Below are positions 6,891 through 12,498 of a stretch of DNA of 12,990 nt, piece after piece. A program made the position numbers and the translations under genes. The notes beneath the pieces are model-generated. The model did no database searches. It was not told the origin of the DNA and worked only from the letters and a program-made list of their open reading frames with translations. Source of the DNA: Clostridia bacterium (GTDB lineage Bacteria; Bacillota; Clostridia; Christensenellales; Borkfalkiaceae); assembly GCA_017648525.1 (NCBI GenBank), contig JAGCIP010000192.1:1-12990 (forward strand), given 5' to 3'. How positions within the stretch are numbered: position 1 is the stretch's first letter; every line of letters starts with the position of its first letter.

Positions 6891-7039
6891 TCCCTACTGC
6901 TAAAACTTCTTAACCGAAGTTTAGTTGGAAAATAACCGCGTAAATGAGCGAGTAGCAATCATTCCATAGTGAAAGCGAGTTTAGGCATTAACATATATAT
7001 CAAAAAAAATCAAAAAAGGAAAAAATACGGAGGTATTAA
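6891..7039 (+). promoter_or_regulatory. 149-base leader between rpmJ and rpsM with a hairpin and repeats
   Basis: This gap holds no plausible gene. A hairpin pairs AAACTTC (6903-6909) with GAAGTTT (6916-6922) around the loop TTAACC; the stem extends through T-A and C-G pairs after a bulged A. No T-run follows, so it is not a terminator. AGTTTAG recurs at 6918-6924 and 6978-6984, so the 5' arm of the hairpin could pair with either copy. AGCGAGT recurs at 6947-6953 and 6974-6980. The last 40 bases are A-rich and lead to the rpsM SD GGAGG at 7029-7033. This is the position of the S4-responsive alpha-operon leader in E. coli, but no match to that pseudoknot is claimed. Confidence 0.35.
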
Positions 7040-7417
7040 ATGGCACGTATAGCCGGCGTTGATTTGCCGAACAACAAAAGAGTCGAAATCGGTTTAACGT
7101 ATATTTACGGAATCGGACTTACCACGGCAAAGAAAATTATAAGTGAAACGGGTGTAAACCCTGATACCAGAGTTAAAGATTTGAGTGAAAACGATATCGC
7201 TAAACTCAGAGAATACATTGAACACAACCTTCGCGTAGAAGGTGACTTGCGTAGCGAAGTAAGTCTTTCTATCAAGAGACTTATCGAAATAGGATGCTAC
7301 CGTGGTGTTCGTCACAGAAAGAACTTGCCCGTTCGTGGACAAAGTTCAAAGAGAAATGCGAGAACCAGAAAAGGTCCTCGTCGTACAGTTGCTAAAAAGA
7401 AAACGGCAACCAGATAA
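7040..7417 (+). CDS. rpsM: 30S ribosomal protein S13
   Basis: S13 lies in the head of the small subunit, contacts L5 in the inter-subunit bridge and touches the P-site tRNA through its basic tail. The 125 residues start MARIAGVDLPNNKRVEIGLTY, then YGIGLTTAKKII, the helix-two-turns-helix characteristic of S13. They continue through RLIEIGCYRGVRHRKNLPVRGQ (with the RGxRHRxxLPVRGQ signature) and end in a Lys/Arg-rich tail (RKGPRRTVAKKKTATR). The ATG at 7040 has GGAGG at 7029-7033. It is the first alpha-operon gene, after the 149-base gap, and is 16 bases before rpsK. Confidence 0.97.
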   Translation: MARIAGVDLPNNKRVEIGLTYIYGIGLTTAKKIISETGVNPDTRVKDLSENDIAKLREYIEHNLRVEGDLRSEVSLSIKRLIEIGCYRGVRHRKNLPVRGQSSKRNARTRKGPRRTVAKKKTATR

Positions 7418-7433
7418 TCGGAGGTAACGGATA

Positions 7434-7826
7434 ATGGCAGCAGCTAAAAAAATCGTTAAAAAACGTAAAGATGCCAGAAAGGTTGACAAAGGTCAAGTTC
7501 ACATTCAAGCATCTTTCAACAATACATTAGTAACAATTACGGATATGCAAGGCAACACCGTATCTTGGTCAAGTGCAGGTAGTCTTGGCTTTAAGGGTTC
7601 AAGAAAGAGCACCCCGTTTGCAGCACAAATGGCTGCAGAAGCGGCTGGTAAAGTAGCAAGAGACCAAGGTATGCGTTCCGTAGAAGTTTATGTTAAGGGC
7701 CCGGGCGCTGGTAGAGAATCAGCAATCCGTGCACTCACCAACTGTGATATGGAAGTAACTCTTATTCAAGACGTTTCACCCATTCCTCACAATGGTTGCA
7801 GACCGCCCAAAAAACGTAGAGTATAA
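7434..7826 (+). CDS. rpsK: 30S ribosomal protein S11
   Basis: S11 sits on the platform of the small subunit near the mRNA exit path. The 130-residue product has a basic N-terminus, the GQVHIQASFNNTLVTITD block (about residues 20-37), the GSLGFKGSRKSTPFAAQ segment, and the C-terminal signature VKGPGAGRESAIRAL followed by PIPHNGCRPPKKRRV. Length and all motifs fit the family. The ATG at 7434 has GGAGG at 7420-7424. The rpsD SD overlaps the bases just after the stop. Confidence 0.97.
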   Translation: MAAAKKIVKKRKDARKVDKGQVHIQASFNNTLVTITDMQGNTVSWSSAGSLGFKGSRKSTPFAAQMAAEAAGKVARDQGMRSVEVYVKGPGAGRESAIRALTNCDMEVTLIQDVSPIPHNGCRPPKKRRV

Positions 7827-7840
7827 TGGAGGACAGATAA

Positions 7841-8464
7841 ATGGCTAAATATACTGAATCAAAATGTCGTTTGTGCAGACGCGAAGGCGCAAAATTATTC
7901 TTAAAAGGCGAAAGATGTTTTAAGGGTACTTGTGCTTTTGAAAAAAGACCTGTTGCTCCTGGTCAACACGGTATGGCTAGAAAGAAGGTTTCTGAATACG
8001 GACTCCAACTTCGTGAAAAGCAAAAGTGTAAGAGAATTTACGGTGTACTTGAAGGTCAATTTAGAACCTATTATGAAAAAGCAGACCGTATGAAAGGTAT
8101 TACCGGTGAAAACATGCTTTCACTTTTAGAAAGAAGACTTGATAACGTTATTTTTAGAATGGGTATCGGTTCTTCAAGGTCTCAAGCTCGTCAGTTGGTA
8201 ACGCACGCTCATTTCACCGTTAACGGTAAGAACGTAAATATCGCATCTTACAGCGTTAAGGTAGGCGACGTAATCGCTGTTAAAGAAAGCAAGAAAGACA
8301 ACAAGTATTTCTCTGAAATTAAGCAAATGAAAGTTGGCGCTATGCCCAAGTGGTTAGAATTCAACCCCGAAACTTTAACGGGTAAGATTTTAGCACTTCC
8401 GACCAGAGAAGACGTAGACGTACAAATCGCAGAACACATGATTATCGAGTTGTACTCTAAATAA
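7841..8464 (+). CDS. rpsD: 30S ribosomal protein S4, zinc-binding form
   Basis: S4 nucleates assembly of the 16S rRNA 5' domain and helps line the mRNA entry site. In many bacteria it also represses its own operon. The 207-residue product carries an N-terminal zinc knuckle (C9, C12, C26, C31; CRLC, then RCFKGTC), which marks the Cys-containing S4 form. The PVAPGQHG motif follows, then the S4 RNA-binding domain with RLDNVIFRMGIGSSRSQARQ (about residues 93-112). The C-terminal half is typical. The ATG at 7841 has GGAGGA at 7828-7833. rpsD inside the alpha operon is usual for Clostridia and unlike Bacillus subtilis, where it stands alone. Confidence 0.97.
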   Translation: MAKYTESKCRLCRREGAKLFLKGERCFKGTCAFEKRPVAPGQHGMARKKVSEYGLQLREKQKCKRIYGVLEGQFRTYYEKADRMKGITGENMLSLLERRLDNVIFRMGIGSSRSQARQLVTHAHFTVNGKNVNIASYSVKVGDVIAVKESKKDNKYFSEIKQMKVGAMPKWLEFNPETLTGKILALPTREDVDVQIAEHMIIELYSK

Positions 8465-8502
8465 TTAAATAAAAAAATAAAAATTAAAAAAATATTCCGT
8501 TG

Positions 8503-8560
8503 GATTTTTGCGGGGGGAAAGTTAAAGTTTTCCACGCTTTGACAAGAATTCCCGCAAATC
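8503..8560 (+). promoter_or_regulatory. nested RNA structure in the rpsD-rpoA gap
   Basis: The outer helix pairs TTTGCGGG (8507-8514) with CCCGCAAA (8551-8558), eight perfect Watson-Crick pairs, with a further GA/TC closing pair step after a two-base bulge (8503-8504 with 8559-8560). Inside it, GGAAAG (8516-8521) pairs with TTTTCC (8528-8533) around the loop TTAAAG. The element ends 14 bases before the AGGAGG of rpoA (8575-8580), and A/T-rich sequence precedes it (8465-8500). There is no T-run, so it is not a terminator. Control of rpoA-rplQ translation, or protection or processing of the mRNA, would fit; this is inference. Confidence 0.42.
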
Positions 8561-8589
8561 TGTATCGGAACTATAGGAGGTTGTTTCTT

Positions 8590-9543
8590 ATGATGGAAAT
8601 CGAAATGCCGAAAATAGCAGTGGAAGAAAATGAAAACAGAAGTTACGCAAAAGTAGTTGTTGAACCGCTTGAAAAAGGTTTTGGCTTAACTCTTGGTAAT
8701 GCGCTTAGAAGAATTTTACTTTCTGCGCTTCCCGGTGTTGCAATTCAAAACATTAAGTTTGCGGAAGAATTAGGGGTTAAGCACGAATTCTCGTCTGTAC
8801 CCAAAATTAAAGAAGACGTAACTGAAATTATTCTTAACTTGAAGTGCGTTACTATTAAGTCGACTTCAATGGAAAAGGATTACAGCAAGGTTGTTAAACT
8901 CGTTAAAGAAGGTCCTGCAGTAGTAAGAGCGGGAGATATTGAGTGTGATGCTGAATTAGAAATACTCAATCCCGACCTTTACATTTGCACGGTTGACGAA
9001 GGTGGCAAACTTGACTTAACGCTTACGGTTGGCAGAGGTCGTGGTTACGAGGGCGCAGATATGCACAAGAGTGACGTTATTGACGTTATCGCAATCGACA
9101 GCATCTATACACCCGTTAAGAAAGTAAGTTATAACGTAACTGCAACTCGCGTAGGACAAAGCGTAGACTTTGATAAACTTACGTTGGAAGTATGGACTAA
9201 CGGCGCATTCTCTGGTAGAGATATCGTTAGCCTTGCAGCAAAAATTATGGAAGAACACATCAAAATGTTCGTTTCTCTTTCGGAAGTTGGTAATATAGGA
9301 ATTTTAGTACCGCCGGAAGAAGATAAGAAAACCAGAATTTTGGAAATGACTATCGAAGAAATGGATTTATCGGTACGTTCTTACAACTGCTTAAAGAGAG
9401 CAAATATTCATACCGTAGAAGATTTAACCAAAAAGACAGAAGACGATATGCTTAAAGTCCGCAACTTGGGCAAGAAATCTCTCGACGAAGTTATCTACAA
9501 ACTTGAGAACTACGGCTTAAAGTTAAAGGACAAGGAGGACTAA
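8590..9543 (+). CDS. rpoA: DNA-directed RNA polymerase alpha subunit
   Basis: The alpha dimer nucleates RNA polymerase assembly, and its C-terminal domain contacts UP elements and activators. From ATG 8590 (tandem ATG ATG) the protein is 317 residues, matching the family (about 314-330). The N-terminal domain shows VEPLEKGFGLTLGNALRRILLSALPG split over about residues 25-50, VDFDKLTLEVWT, and VTRVGQ-like segments. The C-terminal domain has MTIEEMDLSVRSYNCLKRA and VRNLGKKSLDEV. The frame is open upstream to TTG 8500, but AGGAGG at 8575-8580 and the family N-terminus (MEIEMPKI) decide for 8590. The stop lies next to the rplQ SD (9532-9539). Confidence 0.97.
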   Translation: MMEIEMPKIAVEENENRSYAKVVVEPLEKGFGLTLGNALRRILLSALPGVAIQNIKFAEELGVKHEFSSVPKIKEDVTEIILNLKCVTIKSTSMEKDYSKVVKLVKEGPAVVRAGDIECDAELEILNPDLYICTVDEGGKLDLTLTVGRGRGYEGADMHKSDVIDVIAIDSIYTPVKKVSYNVTATRVGQSVDFDKLTLEVWTNGAFSGRDIVSLAAKIMEEHIKMFVSLSEVGNIGILVPPEEDKKTRILEMTIEEMDLSVRSYNCLKRANIHTVEDLTKKTEDDMLKVRNLGKKSLDEVIYKLENYGLKLKDKED

Positions 9544-9546
9544 ACA

Positions 9547-9903
9547 ATGGCAAGAAAGTTAGGCGTAAACGCTACGCAAAGATTAGCGCTTATTAAAAAC
9601 CAAGCATCTGCACTTTTATGGCACGGTAAGATTGAAACTACTGAAGCAAGAGCAAAAGAAGTTGCATCTTACGTTGCTAAAATTATAACTCTTGCAGTTA
9701 ACACCTATACCGACACGGTGGAAACCGAAGTTAAGGTTGTTGACGCAAAGGGCAAAGAAACCACCAAAACGTTAGTTAAGGACGGCAACAAAAAGCTCAA
9801 CGCAAGAAGAAAGATTATGACTTTGGTTAACGACCTTCAAGAAGTAAAGGGTTTCAAAGAAAGCAAGCCCGATTTCAAGAAAAGAACCAAGGCTATCAAA
9901 TAA
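9547..9903 (+). CDS. rplQ: 50S ribosomal protein L17, N-terminal part, cut by an in-frame TAA
   Basis: L17 lies near the polypeptide exit tunnel on the large subunit. The 118 residues start MARKLGVNATQRLALIKNQ and include the TTEARAKEV motif (about residues 31-39) and the LNARRKIM block (about 87-94). A loop insertion lies between them (about residues 55-86), longer than in B. subtilis L17. TAA at 9901-9903 then stops the frame before the conserved C-terminal block GGYTRI...KLGPR...GDAAE. That block is encoded directly downstream in the same frame. The ATG at 9547 has AAGGAGGA at 9532-9539 inside the end of rpoA. A functional L17 would need the TAA to be a sequence error, or to be read through. 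Confidence 0.9.
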   Translation: MARKLGVNATQRLALIKNQASALLWHGKIETTEARAKEVASYVAKIITLAVNTYTDTVETEVKVVDAKGKETTKTLVKDGNKKLNARRKIMTLVNDLQEVKGFKESKPDFKKRTKAIK

Positions 9904-10056
9904 CCGCTCATTGAAAAGATTTTTGATGAATACGCACCCAAGTTCGCAACCCGTAAGGAAGAAAAGGGACAAGGTGGCGGATATACCAGAATTTACAAAC
10001 TCGGACCCCGTAAGGGTGACGCAGCAGAAGCTGTTATTATCGAATTTGTAGACTAA
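9904..10056 (+). pseudogene. rplQ: C-terminal part of L17 downstream of the in-frame TAA
   Basis: In the same frame as the N-terminal part, 50 codons follow the TAA and end at TAA 10054-10056. They begin PLIEKIFDEYAPKF and contain GGGYTRIYKLGPRKGDAAE, the diagnostic C-terminal L17 signature, ending VIIEFVD. Read as one frame (9547-10056) the protein would be 169 residues with one stop at position 119. No frameshift is needed. No ATG, GTG or TTG in this frame lies near the join, and no SD is present, so separate translation of this part is unlikely. Codon use looks the same on both sides of the stop and the segment shows no decay, which argues for a recent change, a base error, or readthrough. 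Confidence 0.85.
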
Positions 10057-10074
10057 TATCTAAACAAACGATTT

Positions 10075-10111
10075 ACGACACGGTGAATTAACCGTGTCGT
10101 TTTCGTTTTTT
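10075..10111 (+). terminator. intrinsic terminator of the spc-alpha cluster
   Basis: A perfect 10-base-pair stem, ACGACACGGT (10075-10084) with ACCGTGTCGT (10091-10100), closes a 6-base loop GAATTA. A T-rich tract follows (10101-10111, TTTCGTTTTTT). It lies 18 bases after the L17 stop and separates the ribosomal genes from feoA. Confidence 0.93.
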
Positions 10112-10146
10112 ATAGCATAAATTAATACTTTCATAAATAATATTAA

Positions 10147-10374
10147 ATGATGGTATTATCTGAATTAGTTGCTGGTGAAAGCGGAATAATTAAGGAATTA
10201 AAAAACGAACAAAGGTTGGTTATACGCCTAAATGCAATAGGCTTAACCGAAAATGCAAAAGTAACCTTAATTCGTACTGCTCCTTTTGGCGACCCGATAG
10301 AAATTAAAGTTCGGGACTTTTACCTTGCAATTAGAAAAGAGCAAGCCGACAAAATTATTTTGGAGAAAGTATGA
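10147..10374 (+). CDS. feoA: ferrous iron transport protein A (FeoA)
   Basis: FeoA is a small cytoplasmic SH3-like protein that acts with FeoB in Fe(II) uptake. The 75 residues fit the family: LSELVAGESGIIKEL at the N-terminus, RLNAIGLTENAKVTLIRTAPFGDPIEIKV in the middle (RL...GLT...V is the hallmark), and FYLAIRKEQADKIILE at the end. The gene overlaps feoB by four bases (ATGA), so the two are translationally coupled. Start ATG 10147 (or the next codon, 10150) is set by family alignment. No SD is visible in the very AT-rich 35 bases between the upstream terminator and the start, so initiation is unusual. Confidence 0.93.
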   Translation: MMVLSELVAGESGIIKELKNEQRLVIRLNAIGLTENAKVTLIRTAPFGDPIEIKVRDFYLAIRKEQADKIILEKV

Positions 10375-12302
10375 ACCAAACTATTGCGTTGATAGGCAAC
10401 CCTAACTGCGGGAAAACCACACTTTTTAATAGTCTTACAGGTACTTATCAAAAAGTTGGCAACTGGACAGGCGTTACAACCGAAAAGAAAATAGGTCAAT
10501 ATAGAAAAGATAAAAAAATTGAAATTATAGACCTACCGGGGATATATTCATTAAGCGCAACTTCGTTAGACCAAAAAAGCGCTTTAGAATTTCTAACTAA
10601 AACGCCACCGTCAGTCATAATTAATCTATTAGATGGAACAAATTTAGAGAGAAACTTATCGTTAACGATAGAATTGTGTGCTCTAAATATTCCCATGATA
10701 ATCGCCGTAAATTTTAGTGACAAACTTGAAGAGCGTGGAGTTAAAATAGACCTAAACGGCATAAGTAAAATTTTTGGTGTACAAGCCGTGTGTATATCTG
10801 CTATAAAAACAAAAAATTTAGACGAACTTATTGATTTAGCAAAAACAACAACTCAAAAACCGTTCAAAATAAGTTTAACTGCCGAAAAGGGCGAAAATTC
10901 AGCCGTAAAAAGATTTTCTTTTATAGAAAGAAACTTGGATAAGATAATAATCAAAAAGGGCACAACGGCTCAAAACAAGACGCAAATTGCGGACAACCTT
11001 TTAATGCATAAAACACTTGGACTACCCATATTTTTTGTAATAATGACCTTGGTTTATTTTATTTCAATAAAGTTAGGCGGTGTGTTTGGCGGGGTTATTA
11101 AAAATCTCTTTGATGATGCGGGTGAACGATTATCTATTTATCTATCCGAAAAAGAAGTTTATCCGTTTATTCAATCGCTAGTTTGTGATGCTATAATAGG
11201 GGCATTAGGCGGTATACTCTCGTTTTTACCGCAAATTTTAATTTTATTTGCTTTTATGGCGTGTATAGAAGAAAGTGGATATGCGTCTAGAATAGCCTTT
11301 CTATTCGATAGATTTTTTCGGGCTTTTGGGCTTGGCGGAAAATCACTTTTGCCAATGATTGTGTCAAGCGGGTGCACGGCAACGGGGATTATGTCTACAC
11401 GCATTATCGAAGGCGAAAAAGAGCGGAAGATGACTATATTTTTATCTCCGTTTATTCCTTGCGGGGCAAAAACAGCCGTATTTTCCTTTTTTGCAACGAG
11501 TATTTTTGGCGGAAACGCACTAATAGCCTCATCTATGTATTTTTTAGGCGTGCTGTGTGTGGGCATTTTTGGTAGAATTCTTAAAAACTTAAAGGTTTTT
11601 AAGAATAATAAGGACGAGTTTTTATTAGAGATACCCGATTTACACTTGCCTAATTTAAATGACGTTTATATGGTAATAAAAGAAAAGATTAAAGAGTTTA
11701 TAACTCGTGCTGGACTAATTGTTTTTTGTGTTTCAGTATTTTTGTGGTTGTTAAAAAGCGTTGGTTTAAGTGGATACGTTGCCGATAGAGTTGAAGATAG
11801 TTTTTTGTACGTGTTGGGGGAAGTGCTAAAGTACGCATTTTATCCGTTAGGGTTTTGTAACTGGCAAACGGCTATTGCGGTAATATCTGGGAGTTTTGCA
11901 AAGGAAGCGGTGGTTGAATCGTTATGTTTACTTACAAACGACGTAGGGGCACTTTTTAGTAGTAGTTATTCGGCTTATGCGTTTATGGCGTTTATTCTAC
12001 TTTCACCGCCCTGCGTTGCAAGCCTTGCTACGGCTAAAACCGAACTTGTGAGCAATAAGTGGTTTTTTGGAATGCTTGCCTTTCAAACTCTTACCGCTTA
12101 CACCGTTGCGTTTATAATAAATATGATAGGTAATATTTTTGTTTGGTGTGGGGGCTTGCTTTTATCTTTAATTATTGTTATAATAATAGCAATAAGTTTA
12201 ATCGTCGCTGTAAAAATTTTATCAAAAAGTAAATGTTGCGCATGTACTAATGCGTGTGGAGAAAGGAAATGCAAAAACAAGGAAAAACACTCTACGATTT
12301 AA
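10371..12302 (+). CDS. feoB: ferrous iron transporter FeoB with Cys-rich C-terminal tail
   Basis: FeoB is the membrane Fe(II) transporter with a cytoplasmic G domain. Residues 1-165 form the G domain: G1 GNPNCGKT (9-16), G3 DLPG (54-57), G4 NFSD (114-117) and G5 SAI (143-145). The membrane part begins about 213 (MHKTLGLPIFF). Its first gate motif reads SGCTATGIMSTR (333-344), keeping the Cys but lacking the usual Val-Pro of GCxVP. IPCGAK (362-367), AKEAVVES (510-517) and PPCVASLATAKTE (546-558) complete the core. A further hydrophobic segment (about 594-617) leads into a tail with five Cys (C622, C623, C625, C629, C634). The ATG at 10371 overlaps feoA and has GGAG at 10362-10365. Confidence 0.95.
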   Translation: MNQTIALIGNPNCGKTTLFNSLTGTYQKVGNWTGVTTEKKIGQYRKDKKIEIIDLPGIYSLSATSLDQKSALEFLTKTPPSVIINLLDGTNLERNLSLTIELCALNIPMIIAVNFSDKLEERGVKIDLNGISKIFGVQAVCISAIKTKNLDELIDLAKTTTQKPFKISLTAEKGENSAVKRFSFIERNLDKIIIKKGTTAQNKTQIADNLLMHKTLGLPIFFVIMTLVYFISIKLGGVFGGVIKNLFDDAGERLSIYLSEKEVYPFIQSLVCDAIIGALGGILSFLPQILILFAFMACIEESGYASRIAFLFDRFFRAFGLGGKSLLPMIVSSGCTATGIMSTRIIEGEKERKMTIFLSPFIPCGAKTAVFSFFATSIFGGNALIASSMYFLGVLCVGIFGRILKNLKVFKNNKDEFLLEIPDLHLPNLNDVYMVIKEKIKEFITRAGLIVFCVSVFLWLLKSVGLSGYVADRVEDSFLYVLGEVLKYAFYPLGFCNWQTAIAVISGSFAKEAVVESLCLLTNDVGALFSSSYSAYAFMAFILLSPPCVASLATAKTELVSNKWFFGMLAFQTLTAYTVAFIINMIGNIFVWCGGLLLSLIIVIIIAISLIVAVKILSKSKCCACTNACGERKCKNKEKHSTI

Positions 12303-12436
12303 TGAGAGAGTCAGACAATAAAGAAGAAGACGCTTGTTTTCCAGAAGAGTGGGAAGAAGAAAGAGCGAAAAGTTCTAAAGAAAAATATTTCGAGTATTAC
12401 GACGATATAAAACTTACGCCAAAAGACGACTGGTGA
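12269..12436 (+). CDS. small acidic protein of unknown function overlapping the feoB end
   Basis: A 55-codon frame starts at ATG 12269, inside the last 34 bases of feoB, and ends at TGA 12434-12436, just before a terminator. GGAGAAAGG at 12258-12266 is a good SD for this ATG, and the frame also extends to a GTG at 12254. The product is strongly acidic (17 Asp/Glu of 55) and soluble-looking. It runs from MQKQGKTLYDLM through a PEEWEEE segment (about residues 25-31) to an aromatic KYFEYYDD stretch (39-46). I do not recognise a family. Overlap with feoB and the shared terminator suggest co-expression with iron uptake. Its own SD and the terminator placement support a real gene; it could still be chance. 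Confidence 0.6.
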   Translation: MQKQGKTLYDLMRESDNKEEDACFPEEWEEERAKSSKEKYFEYYDDIKLTPKDDW

Positions 12437-12447
12437 TATAAAAAAAC

Positions 12448-12479
12448 AAAAAAGATATGCAAAAAGCATATCTTTTTTT
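12448..12479. terminator. bidirectional intrinsic terminator
   Basis: AAAAAAGATATGC (12448-12460) pairs with GCATATCTTTTTT (12466-12478) around the loop AAAAA. The T-run continues to 12479 and the mirror-image A-run lies on the other side. It sits between the converging feo unit (stop 12436) and the minus-strand membrane-protein gene (stop at 12499), and would work on both strands. Confidence 0.92.
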
Positions 12480-12498
12480 AGTAAATTATCTTTGAGTT

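Noticed and set aside
8539..8566. TTGACA at 8539-8544 as a -35 box for an rpoA promoter
   Set aside because: The best -10 at 16-17 bases spacing (TGTATC) matches poorly, and transcription would begin inside the rpoA SD.
8500..8589. Longer rpoA starting at TTG 8500
   Set aside because: It lacks an SD, covers the structured gap, and adds 30 residues with no counterpart in RpoA; AGGAGG at 8575-8580 fits ATG 8590.
9895..9910. Frameshift as the cause of the rplQ interruption
   Set aside because: The C-terminal L17 codons are in the same frame as the N-terminal part; only one stop codon separates them.
9547..10056. General reassignment of TAA to a sense codon as the cause of the split rplQ
   Set aside because: TAA ends most genes in the window at the expected family lengths (for example rplE, secY, adk, map, rpoA), so it is a working stop.
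11171..11566. 131-codon minus-strand frame within feoB
   Set aside because: It lies opposite the conserved FeoB core and has no recognisable content.
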